Below, piece after piece: positions 1-8,567 of a stretch of DNA of 64,000 nucleotides; positions within the stretch are counted from its first letter, which is position 1, and every line of letters begins with the position of its first letter. Below the pieces are notes generated by a model. That model saw nothing but the letters and a program-made list of their open reading frames with translations. It was not told where the DNA came from and did no database searches. Location of the stretch: positions 1 to 64,000 of the forward strand of contig UEIF01000003.1 in the NCBI GenBank assembly GCA_900468805.1. Reading direction: 5' to 3'. The DNA is from Hyphomicrobiales bacterium (GTDB lineage Bacteria > Pseudomonadota > Alphaproteobacteria > Rhizobiales > Rhizobiaceae). The translations under genes and the position numbers were made by a program.

Positions 1-558
<558 letters not shown>

Positions 559-580
559 GCTTCCAACGCGAAGCCCTTGT

Positions 581-604
581 ATGGCGGCGCAGATGCGCCG
601 CCAT
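581..604. terminator. Bidirectional terminator between cheB and the SDR gene
   Basis: Ten-base arms ATGGCGGCGC and GCGCCGCCAT enclose an AGAT loop, followed on the + strand by a T-rich stretch (TTGCTTTCTGTT). It lies between the convergent stops of cheB (558) and the SDR gene (615) and can serve both. Confidence 0.8.
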
Positions 605-614
605 TTGCTTTCTG

Positions 615-1355
615 TTAGGCGAGATAGCCGCCATCGATCGTCAGGCTGGCGCCGGTGATGAAAGAGGCTTCGGGGCTGGCCAGGTAGGCGGCGAAACTTG
701 CGATTTCTTTGTCTTCACCAAGGCGGCCAAGCGCCATCAATTGTTGCAGCATCTCGTTGCTCTTCTCGTTCGGATTCATATCGGTCGCAGTCGGGCCGGG
801 CTGGATATTGTTGACGGTGATGCCGCGCGGACCGAGATCTCGGGCAAGGCCGCGCGTCATGGCAGCGACGGCGCCCTTGGTCATGGAATAGACCGAGGAG
901 GTCGGAAAACCGCTTCGCTCGGCGACGATGCTGCCGATGGTGATGATGCGCCCGCCTGCTTTCATGTGGCGTGCGGCCGCCTGCGTACCGGCAAAGACGG
1001 CGCGCACATTAACCGCGAACATGCGGTCGAAATCCTCGAGGGGAAAATCATCGACCGGGTTCAGCATCAGGATCCCCGCATTGTTGACGAGAATATCGAC
1101 GCCGCCGAATGTCGAGACGGTCTGTTCGACCGCATTTTGAACGGCTTTCGGATCAGCGCTGTCCGCCTGGATGGCCAGCGCCTTGCCGCCCTTTGCTTCG
1201 ATATCGGCAACGATGGCCTTCGCCTTGTCGCCGGAAGCCGAATAGGTGAAGGCGACGGTCGCGCCGTCGCTGCTGAGACGGCGGACGATTGCGGCGCCAA
1301 TACCGCGTGAGCCGCCGGTGACGAGGGCGATTTTGCCGGAAAGTGGCTGGGACAT
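615..1355 (-). CDS. SDR family oxidoreductase (FabG-like)
   Basis: A 246-residue classical short-chain dehydrogenase/reductase, the usual length for the family. Visible motifs: nucleotide-binding TGGSRGIG at residues 13-20, NNAG at 91-94, and the catalytic Ser142-Tyr156-x3-Lys160 (YSMTK). It should reduce or oxidise a carbonyl/hydroxyl substrate with NAD(P)H; the substrate cannot be read from sequence. A FabG role in fatty acid synthesis is unlikely because no fab genes are nearby. It lies directly downstream of, and in the same direction as, a TetR gene. Both promoters carry the same dyad, so it is probably the main target of that repressor. Induction by an electrophile or xenobiotic is a guess. 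Confidence 0.88.
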   Translation of the reverse strand: MSQPLSGKIALVTGGSRGIGAAIVRRLSSDGATVAFTYSASGDKAKAIVADIEAKGGKALAIQADSADPKAVQNAVEQTVSTFGGVDILVNNAGILMLNPVDDFPLEDFDRMFAVNVRAVFAGTQAAARHMKAGGRIITIGSIVAERSGFPTSSVYSMTKGAVAAMTRGLARDLGPRGITVNNIQPGPTATDMNPNEKSNEMLQQLMALGRLGEDKEIASFAAYLASPEASFITGASLTIDGGYLA

Positions 1356-1375
1356 TGTAGTTTCCTTTCTGTTTT

Positions 1376-1397
1376 TGGACTGTTTAGTCTAGAATTA
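1376..1397 (-). promoter_or_regulatory. Candidate TetR operator upstream of the SDR gene
   Basis: An imperfect palindrome, TGGACT-GTTT-AGTCTA, sits about 20 bp upstream of the SDR start. On the minus strand its core reads AGACTAAACAGTCC, which matches the TetR gene's own upstream site (AGACTGATCTGTCC) at 11 of 14 positions. On the + strand both sites are followed by AGAATTA. Confidence 0.65.
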
Positions 1398-1431
1398 AGC
1401 ACGCCAAATTGCGGTTAGGAGTGGTGTTGCT

Positions 1432-2010
1432 TTAGCGGAGGCTTCGAACAGCGAGGCGCGCTATGCCGAGGAGCGTTTCGGGGGAGGCGCCGTTACGGGC
1501 ACTGACTTTCATGCCTGACAAGGTCGAGCCGAGAAATTGAACGGCGTCGGTCGTATCGACATCATCGGCGACTTCGCCCCGCTTCTTGCCTTCTTCCAGG
1601 ATCGACCGCATGGCGGCGGCAAGCAGGCGCGATGCCTTGTCGGTCAGTGCCGAGACTGCACTGTCGGTGCGTCCGAACTCGCAGACGGCGCTGACGCCGA
1701 GGCAGCCGCGACCGGCTTCGGTCTCGGGGCGGGACGCGAAGGCAATGAGCGTCTCTTCCAAGGCTTTCAACGGTGTCGTATCGCGGCGCAGATCGGCCAC
1801 GAGTTGAGAGACGCTGTCGAGATTGTAGCGGTCGAGCGCTGCCAGATAGAGGCTGCGCTTGTCGCCGAACGTGTCATACATGCTTTGGCGGCTGATCTTC
1901 ATGGCCGACAGCAAAGCATCCGTCGACGTGCCCTCGTAACCGTGTTCGGTAAACACGGTAATGGCCGCCTTAAGTGCGGTGTCGCGATCGAATTCCTTGT
2001 GTCTTGCCAT
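1432..2010 (-). CDS. TetR/AcrR family transcriptional regulator
   Basis: A 192-residue one-domain repressor. An N-terminal helix-turn-helix at about residues 25-55 (ending in SRQSMYDTFGDKRSLY) matches the TetR pattern, in which the recognition helix is followed by YxxFxxK. The remaining ~135 residues form the ligand-binding and dimerisation region, whose ligand is unknown. It lies 76 bp upstream of the SDR gene on the same strand. Similar dyads precede both genes, pointing to autoregulation plus control of the SDR gene. Neighbouring suhB faces away and shows no such dyad. Confidence 0.9.
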   Translation of the reverse strand: MARHKEFDRDTALKAAITVFTEHGYEGTSTDALLSAMKISRQSMYDTFGDKRSLYLAALDRYNLDSVSQLVADLRRDTTPLKALEETLIAFASRPETEAGRGCLGVSAVCEFGRTDSAVSALTDKASRLLAAAMRSILEEGKKRGEVADDVDTTDAVQFLGSTLSGMKVSARNGASPETLLGIARLAVRSLR

Positions 2011-2030
2011 AAGGCCTAAATAGCGTTTCC

Positions 2031-2051
2031 AGACTGATCTGTCCAGAATTA
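2031..2051 (-). promoter_or_regulatory. Candidate TetR autoregulatory operator
   Basis: AGACTGATCTGTCC followed by AGAATTA, 20-40 bp upstream of the TetR start. It pairs GAC with GTC around TGATCT and matches the site in front of the SDR gene. Two matching dyads at the two promoters of one locus are the main support. Confidence 0.65.
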
Positions 2052-2220
2052 TTTTGGCCTACCATGCATGCCGCAATCCTGCCATGCGGCAATCCCCTTG
2101 AAATTTCCGTGATTTTGTGGTCTTGAGGCCGCCAATCTATGCAGCGCTGTCGCTTCCGGCGTTCAGGGACATACCCCGCCCCTGACAGCGCGTCCCGTAT
2201 TATCCAAGGAAAATGTTCAC

Positions 2221-3021
2221 ATGGCCCGTTCAGCTCTTCTCAATGTCATGGTTCAGGCTGCCATCAAGGCAGGCAAGTCGCTGGGGCGTGATTTCGGTGA
2301 AGTGCAGAACCTGCAGGTGTCCGTGAAGGGACCGGGCGACTTCGTCTCGAATGCGGATCGCAAGGCCGAGAAGATCGTCAAGGAAGAGCTTCTCAAGGCT
2401 CGTCCCACCTATGGTTTCCTCGGCGAGGAGAGCGAAGAGATCAAGGGCACGGATGGCGCGCATCGCTGGATCGTCGATCCGCTCGACGGCACGACGAATT
2501 TCCTGCACGGCATTCCCGCTTTTGCAGTTTCCATCGCGCTCGAGCGCAACAATGAGATCGTCGCAGGCGTGGTCTTCAATCCGGCAACGGACGAGCTCTA
2601 TACCGCCGAGCGCGGCGGTGGCGCATTTCTGAACGATCGCCGGCTGCGGGTCGCCTCGCGCCGGGTGCTCTCCGACAGCGTCATCGCCTGCGGTGGACCG
2701 CATCTCGGCAGCAGCAACCACGGGAAATTCCTGATCGAGCTTCGCCACGTGATGGGCGAGGTCGCCGGCATCCGTCGCATGGGTGCGGCCTCGCTCGATC
2801 TTGCCTATGTGGCGGCCGGCCGTTTTGACGGGTTCTGGGAAACGGCGCTGTTGCCCTGGGACATGGCGGCCGGCATTCTGCTTATCCGCGAAGCGGGCGG
2901 TTTTGCGACCGACTGGGATGGCGGCACGTCAATCCTCGAAACCGGCGCGATCATCGCCGGCAACGAGCACATCCACAAGGCCCTGACGGAAGTCGTCAAG
3001 CGGCCCGTTCCGACCCGTTGA
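2221..3021 (+). CDS. suhB: Inositol-1-monophosphatase family protein SuhB
   Basis: A 266-residue Mg2+-dependent, Li+-sensitive phosphatase of the inositol monophosphatase fold. Metal-binding motifs are in place: GEE at residues 68-70, DPLDGTT at 86-92, and the C-terminal WDMAAG near residue 220. It hydrolyses inositol-1-phosphate and related phosphomonoesters; in bacteria SuhB can also act in rRNA transcription complexes. The start is an ATG after a short leader (2011-2220) that contains a small inverted repeat, TGCCGCA/TGCGGCA (2069-2091). The gene stands alone, with the MotA-like gene 90 bp downstream. The assignment is firm; substrate breadth is not known. Confidence 0.93.
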   Translation: MARSALLNVMVQAAIKAGKSLGRDFGEVQNLQVSVKGPGDFVSNADRKAEKIVKEELLKARPTYGFLGEESEEIKGTDGAHRWIVDPLDGTTNFLHGIPAFAVSIALERNNEIVAGVVFNPATDELYTAERGGGAFLNDRRLRVASRRVLSDSVIACGGPHLGSSNHGKFLIELRHVMGEVAGIRRMGAASLDLAYVAAGRFDGFWETALLPWDMAAGILLIREAGGFATDWDGGTSILETGAIIAGNEHIHKALTEVVKRPVPTR

Positions 3022-3110
3022 CGCGCGTCGGAAACAGCCTGTTGTAAAGTCCCGCTTTTCGGCATCGCATACTTCAATTCGGCGCAATGTTGATCTAGTC
3101 TCCGGCTGCG

Positions 3111-4232
3111 ATGAGTCCGGAGGCCCAGGAATCTATGGAAAATGTGAATGCGGCCGAGTTCGGCTCCACTGAGAAGACGGCCGGTGGCTACGCCTACAAA
3201 CTCTCCAGTCCCATGTCGTTCTTCTGGACGATGGTGTTGTTCCTTATCATCGTGGGCTTCATAGCGGCGATCCTGTTCCGGCAGACACAGACCGCCTTCA
3301 TGCATAATCCGGGCCTCAACGGTCTCATCGTCGGCGTTCTTGCCGTTGGAATTATTCTCGTTTTCAATCATGTGCTGTCGCTTCGCCCGGAAGTGCGCTG
3401 GTTCAATTCCTTTCGCGCAGCAGGCAGCGCCGACAAGGTGAACCGCAATCCGCGGCTCCTTGCACCGATGCGGGCGCTGATCGGCAATCGCAAGTCCGCG
3501 GTTGCATTGTCGACCACGGCGTTGCGCTCCATTCTGGACTCGATCGCCAATCGTCTCGACGAATCGCGGGACGTTTCGCGTTATCTCATAGGCCTGCTCG
3601 TCTTCCTCGGCCTGCTCGGCACCTTCTGGGGTCTCATCGGCACGATCGGCTCGATCAGCTCGGTCATCCAGTCGCTCGATGCCGGCTCGAACGGCACGGG
3701 TGATGTGCTTTCGACGCTCAAGGAAGGGCTTGCCACGCCGCTTTCAGGCATGGGCCAGGCCTTCTCGTCATCACTTCTCGGCCTCTCGGGTTCGCTGATC
3801 CTCGGCTTCCTCGATCTGCAGGCCGGCCGCGCCCAGAACCGTTTCTACATGGAGCTGGAAAACTGGCTCTCCTCGGTTACCGATGTCGGCTCGGACATTC
3901 CGGTGTCTGCATTCGACGGCGTTTCCGGCGGCTCGTCGGAAGATATGAAGGCGCTGTCGGAATATCTGCGCAAGGTTGCCGAAGGGGACGGCCCATCCAG
4001 CCAACGGTCGGTCGCGGCCATGGCGAGCCTCGCCGAAGGCATTCAGGGCCTCGTCAAGAACATGCGTAACGAGCAGCAGATGCTGCGCGACTGGATCGAG
4101 GTGCAGCAGGACGAGGCGAAGGCGATGCGCCGCACGCTCGACCGGCTGGCTGAGCGCATCGGCGTGCAGGACCGCGGCAGCGAGAGAGCGCGTGAGCGGT
4201 CCAGCCAGGTCGAAAAAAGCGAGGGCAAGTAA
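3111..4232 (+). CDS. MotA/TolQ/ExbB-family proton channel protein (non-flagellar)
   Basis: A 373-residue inner-membrane protein. Hydrophobic segments lie at about residues 36-57, 68-90, 157-180 and 205-235; the last two carry the conserved MotA/TolQ/ExbB core (GLLGTFWGLIGTIG and PLSGMGQAFSSSLLGLSGS). A ~130-residue hydrophilic tail follows, rich in charged residues and probably coiled (about 290-360). It pairs with the OmpA-domain gene 3 nt downstream, an arrangement like motA-motB, so together they probably form a proton-driven stator acting on the cell wall. No flagellar gene is adjacent. An alternative start at 3135 has a better ribosome site (GGAGG at 3118-3122). The function is inferred from family only. 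Confidence 0.82.
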   Translation: MSPEAQESMENVNAAEFGSTEKTAGGYAYKLSSPMSFFWTMVLFLIIVGFIAAILFRQTQTAFMHNPGLNGLIVGVLAVGIILVFNHVLSLRPEVRWFNSFRAAGSADKVNRNPRLLAPMRALIGNRKSAVALSTTALRSILDSIANRLDESRDVSRYLIGLLVFLGLLGTFWGLIGTIGSISSVIQSLDAGSNGTGDVLSTLKEGLATPLSGMGQAFSSSLLGLSGSLILGFLDLQAGRAQNRFYMELENWLSSVTDVGSDIPVSAFDGVSGGSSEDMKALSEYLRKVAEGDGPSSQRSVAAMASLAEGIQGLVKNMRNEQQMLRDWIEVQQDEAKAMRRTLDRLAERIGVQDRGSERARERSSQVEKSEGK

Positions 4233-4235
4233 GCC

Positions 4236-5267
4236 ATGCCTCTTGCCCGCAACCGCCGCCACCAACGTGCGGTGGATTACTGGCCGGGCTTCGTCGACGC
4301 GCTGTCGACGCTGCTCATTGCCATCATGTTCATCCTCACGGTCTTCGTCGTCGGCCAATTCATTCTCAGCCGCGAAATCAGCGGCCGCGACGAGGTGCTG
4401 ACGCGCCTGAACGGCCAGATCAACGAGCTGACGCAGTTGCTGGCTCTTGAAAAAGGCAGCAACCAAGACCTTCAGGATTCCGTCGCCAATTTGCAGGCTT
4501 CACTTGCATCAGCCGAGGGCGATCGCTCGCGGCTGCAGGCGCTGCTCAGTGCCGGAACCGGCGGCCAGGATGTGGCAAAGCAGCAGATCGGTACGCTGAC
4601 GCAGGCTCTCGATGAGCAGAAGCAGGTGAGCGACCGCGCTCTCAGCCAGGTCGATCTTCTCAATCAGCAGATCGCCGCGCTGCGCAGCCAGATCGCTGCT
4701 GTCGAGGCCGCGCTGCAAGCCTCCGAGCAGAAGGATCAAACTTCGCAGACAAAGATCGCCGATCTCGGCCGTCGCCTGAACGTGGCGCTGGCCGCGCGCG
4801 TGCAGGAACTCAACCGCTACCGGTCGGACTTCTTCGGACGTCTGCGCGAAATTTTGTCAGACCGAGAAAACATCCGCGTCGTCGGTGACCGTTTCGTCTT
4901 CCAGTCGGAAGTGCTGTTTCCGTCTGGCGGAGCCGACCTCAATCCGGATGGCCAAACGGAAATGGCAAAGCTTGCCGCCGCCTTGCTCGACCTCGCCAAG
5001 GAAATTCCACCTGAGATCAACTGGGTGCTGCGTGTCGACGGGCATACGGACAATGTCGCGCTGTCAGGCTCAGGCCGGTACCGCGACAACTGGGAGCTTT
5101 CCTCGGCTCGCGCAACCTCTGTCGTGAAGTTCCTTATCGCGCAGGGCGTGCCAGCCGACCGGCTTGTGGCCGCAGGTTTCGGCGAGTTCCAGCCTATTGC
5201 GCCCGGCGATACGCCGGATGCCCGTGCCACGAACCGCCGCATCGAGCTCAAGCTTACTGAGAAATAA
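4236..5267 (+). CDS. MotB-like protein: membrane anchor, coiled coil and OmpA peptidoglycan-binding domain
   Basis: A 343-residue partner of the MotA-like channel. One N-terminal transmembrane helix (residues ~20-45) carries an Asp at residue 21 (GFVDALSTLL), where MotB and TolR have their proton-carrying Asp. A long Gln/Leu/Ala-rich coiled coil follows (about 50-180). A C-terminal OmpA domain (about 225-343) carries the peptidoglycan-binding signature VDGHTDN...LSSARA...GFGE...NRRIEL. The coiled coil between helix and OmpA domain is longer than in flagellar MotB. The gene is translationally coupled to the channel gene (3-nt gap). Its last 14 bases overlap the convergent sigma-factor gene. 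The target of the motor is unknown. Confidence 0.83.
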   Translation: MPLARNRRHQRAVDYWPGFVDALSTLLIAIMFILTVFVVGQFILSREISGRDEVLTRLNGQINELTQLLALEKGSNQDLQDSVANLQASLASAEGDRSRLQALLSAGTGGQDVAKQQIGTLTQALDEQKQVSDRALSQVDLLNQQIAALRSQIAAVEAALQASEQKDQTSQTKIADLGRRLNVALAARVQELNRYRSDFFGRLREILSDRENIRVVGDRFVFQSEVLFPSGGADLNPDGQTEMAKLAAALLDLAKEIPPEINWVLRVDGHTDNVALSGSGRYRDNWELSSARATSVVKFLIAQGVPADRLVAAGFGEFQPIAPGDTPDARATNRRIELKLTEK

Positions 5268-6498
5268 CGGTCTGAAGCTTGCCGGTGAGGAAGGTGCGGA
5301 CGGCGGGACTGTCGCTCAGGCCGATTGCGATGCTGTAGGCTTCCATCGCGGCATCATTTTCACCGAGTCCGGAGAGCAGATGCGCGCGCACCGCCCAATA
5401 GGGCTGGTAGCTGGCAATGGCACGTTGCTCCAGCCTGTCCAGTAAAACCAGGGCCGGAGCCGCGCCTTCGACCCTGCCGATGACGGCGGCGTGGCTGACC
5501 TTCGCGCCGAGTGTCGGTTTCATGGCAATCAGTGCCCGATAGAGCGCGACGAGAGCTTCCCAGTCCGTTGCCGCCGTCCGTCGGCGTGTGGCGTGGACGG
5601 ATTGAATGGCCGCCTGGCACTGAAACGGACCGAAGCGGTCTAAAGCGCCGGCCTTGCGAAGCAGCGTATCGGCTTCCGCCATCGTGATCTCGTTCCAGAG
5701 GCGGGTATCCTGCTCCTCGAGCGGTCTATAGACGCCGTCGGCATCACGCCGCGCCTGTCTTCTTGACTCGCAATAAAGCATCAGCGAGAGCAACCCCATG
5801 ACCTCCGGCTCTTCCGGCAGAATTGTCATGAGCGCACGGCCAAGCCAGATCGCCTCGCCGGTCAAGCCAATGCGACTGTCCTGCTCGCCATCGAGCCCGT
5901 CCCAACCCAAGCCGTAGGCGGCATAGATTGCCGAAAGCACACCCGCCAGTCGCTCCGGCAGGATATGCCGATCAGGAATGGCGAAGGGAATGCCTGCATC
6001 GCGGATCTTGATTTTGGCCCGCACCAAGCGCTGGCTCATGGCATTCGGAGAGACGATGAAAGCTTGCGCGATCGTCTTTGCGTCAATGCCGAGCACGGTC
6101 TGAAGCATGAGGGGTGTGTGGATGGACCTGTCGATTGCCGGGTGCGTACAGGCAAAAAGAAGCTTCAGCCGTTCATCGGGGAAGATTGCGTTTTGCGCAT
6201 CATTCATACGCTCTTCTGCCTCCTCGACGGCCAGCGCGATGGTCTCCCTGGCATTGTCGCGCACGGTTCGATGGCGCGCAGCCTGCACGAGGTTGCGACG
6301 GGCTGCGGTGAGCAGCCAGCCCTCGGGATTGTCGGGAACGCCGCGCTCCGGCCAGACCCGCAACGCGGCGGCCAGCGCATCGGACAGGGCATCCTCCGCT
6401 GCCGGAACGTTGCGGGAGCGGGCGGCAAGAAAGGCGATGAGCTTACCGTAGGACTGGCGCGCCACCTTTTCGGCGGCGCGATCCGAATCTGATATCAC
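5254..6498 (-). CDS. ECF-type RNA polymerase sigma factor with C-terminal extension (ECF42-like)
   Basis: About 414 residues. The N-terminal half holds sigma region 2 (AEDALSDALAAALRVWP...NPEGWLLTAARR) and a sigma-4 helix-turn-helix (AKTIAQAFIVSPNAMSQRLVRAK). The C-terminal ~220 residues form the helical extension typical of sigma factors encoded beside YCII/DGPF proteins (group ECF42). That extension is thought to replace an anti-sigma factor as the control element. The gene follows the YCII gene on the same strand. I chose the GTG at 6498, seven nt after the YCII stop; an in-frame ATG at 6588 would overlap YCII by 83 bases and add residues unlike the family. The 3' end overlaps the OmpA-domain gene. 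Confidence 0.85.
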   Translation of the reverse strand: MISDSDRAAEKVARQSYGKLIAFLAARSRNVPAAEDALSDALAAALRVWPERGVPDNPEGWLLTAARRNLVQAARHRTVRDNARETIALAVEEAEERMNDAQNAIFPDERLKLLFACTHPAIDRSIHTPLMLQTVLGIDAKTIAQAFIVSPNAMSQRLVRAKIKIRDAGIPFAIPDRHILPERLAGVLSAIYAAYGLGWDGLDGEQDSRIGLTGEAIWLGRALMTILPEEPEVMGLLSLMLYCESRRQARRDADGVYRPLEEQDTRLWNEITMAEADTLLRKAGALDRFGPFQCQAAIQSVHATRRRTAATDWEALVALYRALIAMKPTLGAKVSHAAVIGRVEGAAPALVLLDRLEQRAIASYQPYWAVRAHLLSGLGENDAAMEAYSIAIGLSDSPAVRTFLTGKLQTVISQ

Positions 6499-6505
6499 AA
6501 CGGCC

Positions 6506-6847
6506 TCACGCGACCTGCAACCGGGGCCGTATTTCAACCGAGCCTTGTTCGGAAACGGGAACGCGTGTGGCCCATTCGAGCGCGGCATCGAGATCCGGCA
6601 CCTCGATCACATAGAAGCCGCCGAGTTGTTCCTTGCCTTCCGGATAGGGACCATCCTGCACATCATGGTCCTCGCCCTTGCGGCGCACGATCGTGCCTGT
6701 CTCAGGCGGGGTCAGGCCGGCACCGGCGGTCAAGATCCCGGCCTGTACCAATGCTTTGGTATAGGCCGTCCAGCCGTCGCGGTAGGCGGGGTCGCCGCGA
6801 CGGACAAAATCTTCTGCGGATTCACGGATGATAAGCGCATATTGCAT
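6506..6847 (-). CDS. YCII-related (DGPF domain) protein, partner of the ECF sigma factor
   Basis: 113 residues beginning MQYALIIRESAEDF. The signature DGPYPEGKEQLGGFYVIE contains the DGP-F motif for which the family is named; the fold is a small alpha/beta ferredoxin-like dimer. The start at 6847 is chosen because AGGAG lies 6-7 nt upstream and the N-terminus matches the family; an upstream ATG at 6913 would add an unlike 22-residue stretch. YCII proteins are the usual, often only, targets of ECF42 sigma factors, so this pair is probably autoregulated as one unit. The biochemical role is not established. Confidence 0.87.
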   Translation of the reverse strand: MQYALIIRESAEDFVRRGDPAYRDGWTAYTKALVQAGILTAGAGLTPPETGTIVRRKGEDHDVQDGPYPEGKEQLGGFYVIEVPDLDAALEWATRVPVSEQGSVEIRPRLQVA

Positions 6848-7079
6848 GGGAAACTCCTGATCCTCTGATGGTGTTTGACCGGGCAAGCAGCATGTAAGGC
6901 CGAATTTGCCCATGCTGCAATGTTCCCGCGGCGCGGCCTCATGCCGTTCCGAAACAATGAGGTCTCAGTCGTCCCCATTTCGACATTGCGGTCGAAAAAA
7001 ATCGATCAAGGAGAAATGTGCGCGAAAAATACGCTGAGCGGGAAGTGCTGGAGGCGACTGATGCCGCCTCCGCTCCCGG

Positions 7080-7268
7080 TCAAGCTTCCGCCTTTGTCTG
7101 GTCCACCACATCCGCGCCAGGCGAATTCTTCTTGATGGATTCGATGGCGTTCACTGCGGATGCTTTCGCCTTGTAACCTTCGGACGAGAACATGGTCTCG
7201 CCGTTCGAAGCCTTGAAGCGGAAGCGGAATTCACCGGCCTTATCCTTGTAAACTTCAAATCTGTACAT
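7080..7268 (-). CDS. YegP-like DUF1508 protein
   Basis: A 62-residue single DUF1508 domain: MYRFEVYKDKAGEFRFRFKASNGETMFSSEGY followed by KAxAxNAIESIKKNSPGADVVD. E. coli YegP has two such units in tandem; this is the one-unit form common in rhizobia. The fold is a small beta-alpha-beta unit and the function is unknown. A good ribosome site (AGGAGGGATCC on the coding strand) precedes the ATG. It stands alone, with a G/C-rich hairpin 9-30 nt past the stop (arms 7050-7056 and 7065-7071) but no T-run. Confidence 0.85.
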   Translation of the reverse strand: MYRFEVYKDKAGEFRFRFKASNGETMFSSEGYKAKASAVNAIESIKKNSPGADVVDQTKAEA

Positions 7269-7441
7269 GGATCCCTCCTGGTAAGCTGAAATCGTGCATC
7301 AGCCTTTCGAAAGCTAGCCCAGAATTGCGAGCTTTTCCACTACCTTAATTAGAATTCAATTGCATGGCGTCCAATTGCCGCCGGTTGGATTGAGCGCAAG
7401 AGAAGGAGAGGAGAACGGCACGCTATCTCCTCTTGTTGCAA

Positions 7442-8431
7442 TCACTCCATCTGGATATGGGCGCCGTCGACGACCGGTTTCCATTTCGCAAGCTCGGCCT
7501 TCACATGGGCGCCGAGTTCTTCCGGCGTGGAGCCGACGATCGTTGCGCTGAACTCCTTCATGCGCCCGGCAACGGCCGGATCGATTAGTGCCTTGTTTGC
7601 CGAGGCGTTGAGCCGGCTGACAATATCGGCCGGTGTCTTGGCCGGCGCAAAGAGCGCATTCCACGTGTAAGTCTCATATCCGGGAATGCCGGATTCGGCG
7701 ATGGTCGGAACATCGGGGAAAGACGGTGCGCGCTCGGCGGTCGTCACGGCCAGGGCCCTCAGCGTACCGGCCTTGATGTGGCTCGACGACGAGGGCAGGT
7801 TGTCGAACATGATCGGCACCTGATTGCCGATGACGTCATTCAGCGCCGGTCCCGCTCCCTTATAGGGAATATGCTGCATGTCTACGCCGGCCATGCTCTT
7901 GAAGAGTTCGCCGGAAAGATGCAGCGGCGTGCCGTTGCCGGATGAGGCATAGCTGTATTTGTCCGGATCGGCCTTCAGAAGCGCGATCAGTTCCTGCACA
8001 TTCTTTGCGGGCAGTTCCGGATTGACGACCAGCACGTTCGGAACGACCACGAGCAACGAGATCGGCGCGAAATCCTTCTCGGCATCATAGGGCGTCGATT
8101 TCAGGATCAGTGGATTGAGAGCGTGGGTCGCAACGGTGCCCATCAGGATCGTATAGCCGTCCGGTTCGGCGCGCGCGACGTTGTCAGCGCCGAGATTGCC
8201 GCCGGCACCCGCAACGTTCTGCACGATGACCTGCTGGCCGAGATCTTCGGACATTTTCTGCGCGACGATGCGGGCGACGACATCAGTCGAACCACCGGCG
8301 GCGAAGGGAACGATCATGGTGATCGAGCGATCCGGAAAGCTCTGGGCCGATGCGACAGTGCCTGCGGCAGCGGCCAGCAGGCCAAGGCCGAACGCCAGGC
8401 TCGCGCGACTGACAATATTGGAAAGCGCCAT
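7442..8431 (-). CDS. Bug-family (TctC-like) tripartite tricarboxylate transporter substrate-binding protein
   Basis: A 329-residue periplasmic binding protein. A signal peptide at residues 1-29 ends in TVASAQ. The mature part begins with the family hallmark FPDRSITMIVPFAAGGSTDVVAR and carries GAGGNLGADNVARAEPDGYT, the ligand-contacting loops of Bug/TctC proteins. Such proteins deliver carboxylates to TctAB membrane partners or act as sensors. No tctA or tctB gene is next to it; the next gene on the same strand is an ABC exporter 137 bp upstream. It is therefore an orphan receptor whose ligand cannot be read. Confidence 0.9.
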   Translation of the reverse strand: MALSNIVSRASLAFGLGLLAAAAGTVASAQSFPDRSITMIVPFAAGGSTDVVARIVAQKMSEDLGQQVIVQNVAGAGGNLGADNVARAEPDGYTILMGTVATHALNPLILKSTPYDAEKDFAPISLLVVVPNVLVVNPELPAKNVQELIALLKADPDKYSYASSGNGTPLHLSGELFKSMAGVDMQHIPYKGAGPALNDVIGNQVPIMFDNLPSSSSHIKAGTLRALAVTTAERAPSFPDVPTIAESGIPGYETYTWNALFAPAKTPADIVSRLNASANKALIDPAVAGRMKEFSATIVGSTPEELGAHVKAELAKWKPVVDGAHIQME

Positions 8432-8567
8432 TCGAATCCCCTCCCATAGATTTCAACAGCAAAGACCCCACTCCTGGGCATAGGGAGGTTAGGGCAGGTT
8501 GCGGCAAAGGCAACCGCTGGCGGGGAGTGTGCCGATCAGACTTTAGTCGCTATGCAATGGGGGCAGC

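Noticed and set aside
3111..5267. Zorya-type (ZorAB) antiphage system
   Set aside because: The MotA-like protein has only a short tail, and no zorC, zorD or zorE gene is adjacent; neighbours are suhB and an ECF sigma factor.
7345..7359. TTAA-N7-TCAA near the yegP-like gene as a CtrA site
   Set aside because: One mismatch, no CCAT extension, and no cell-cycle context; expected by chance in AT-rich intergenic DNA.
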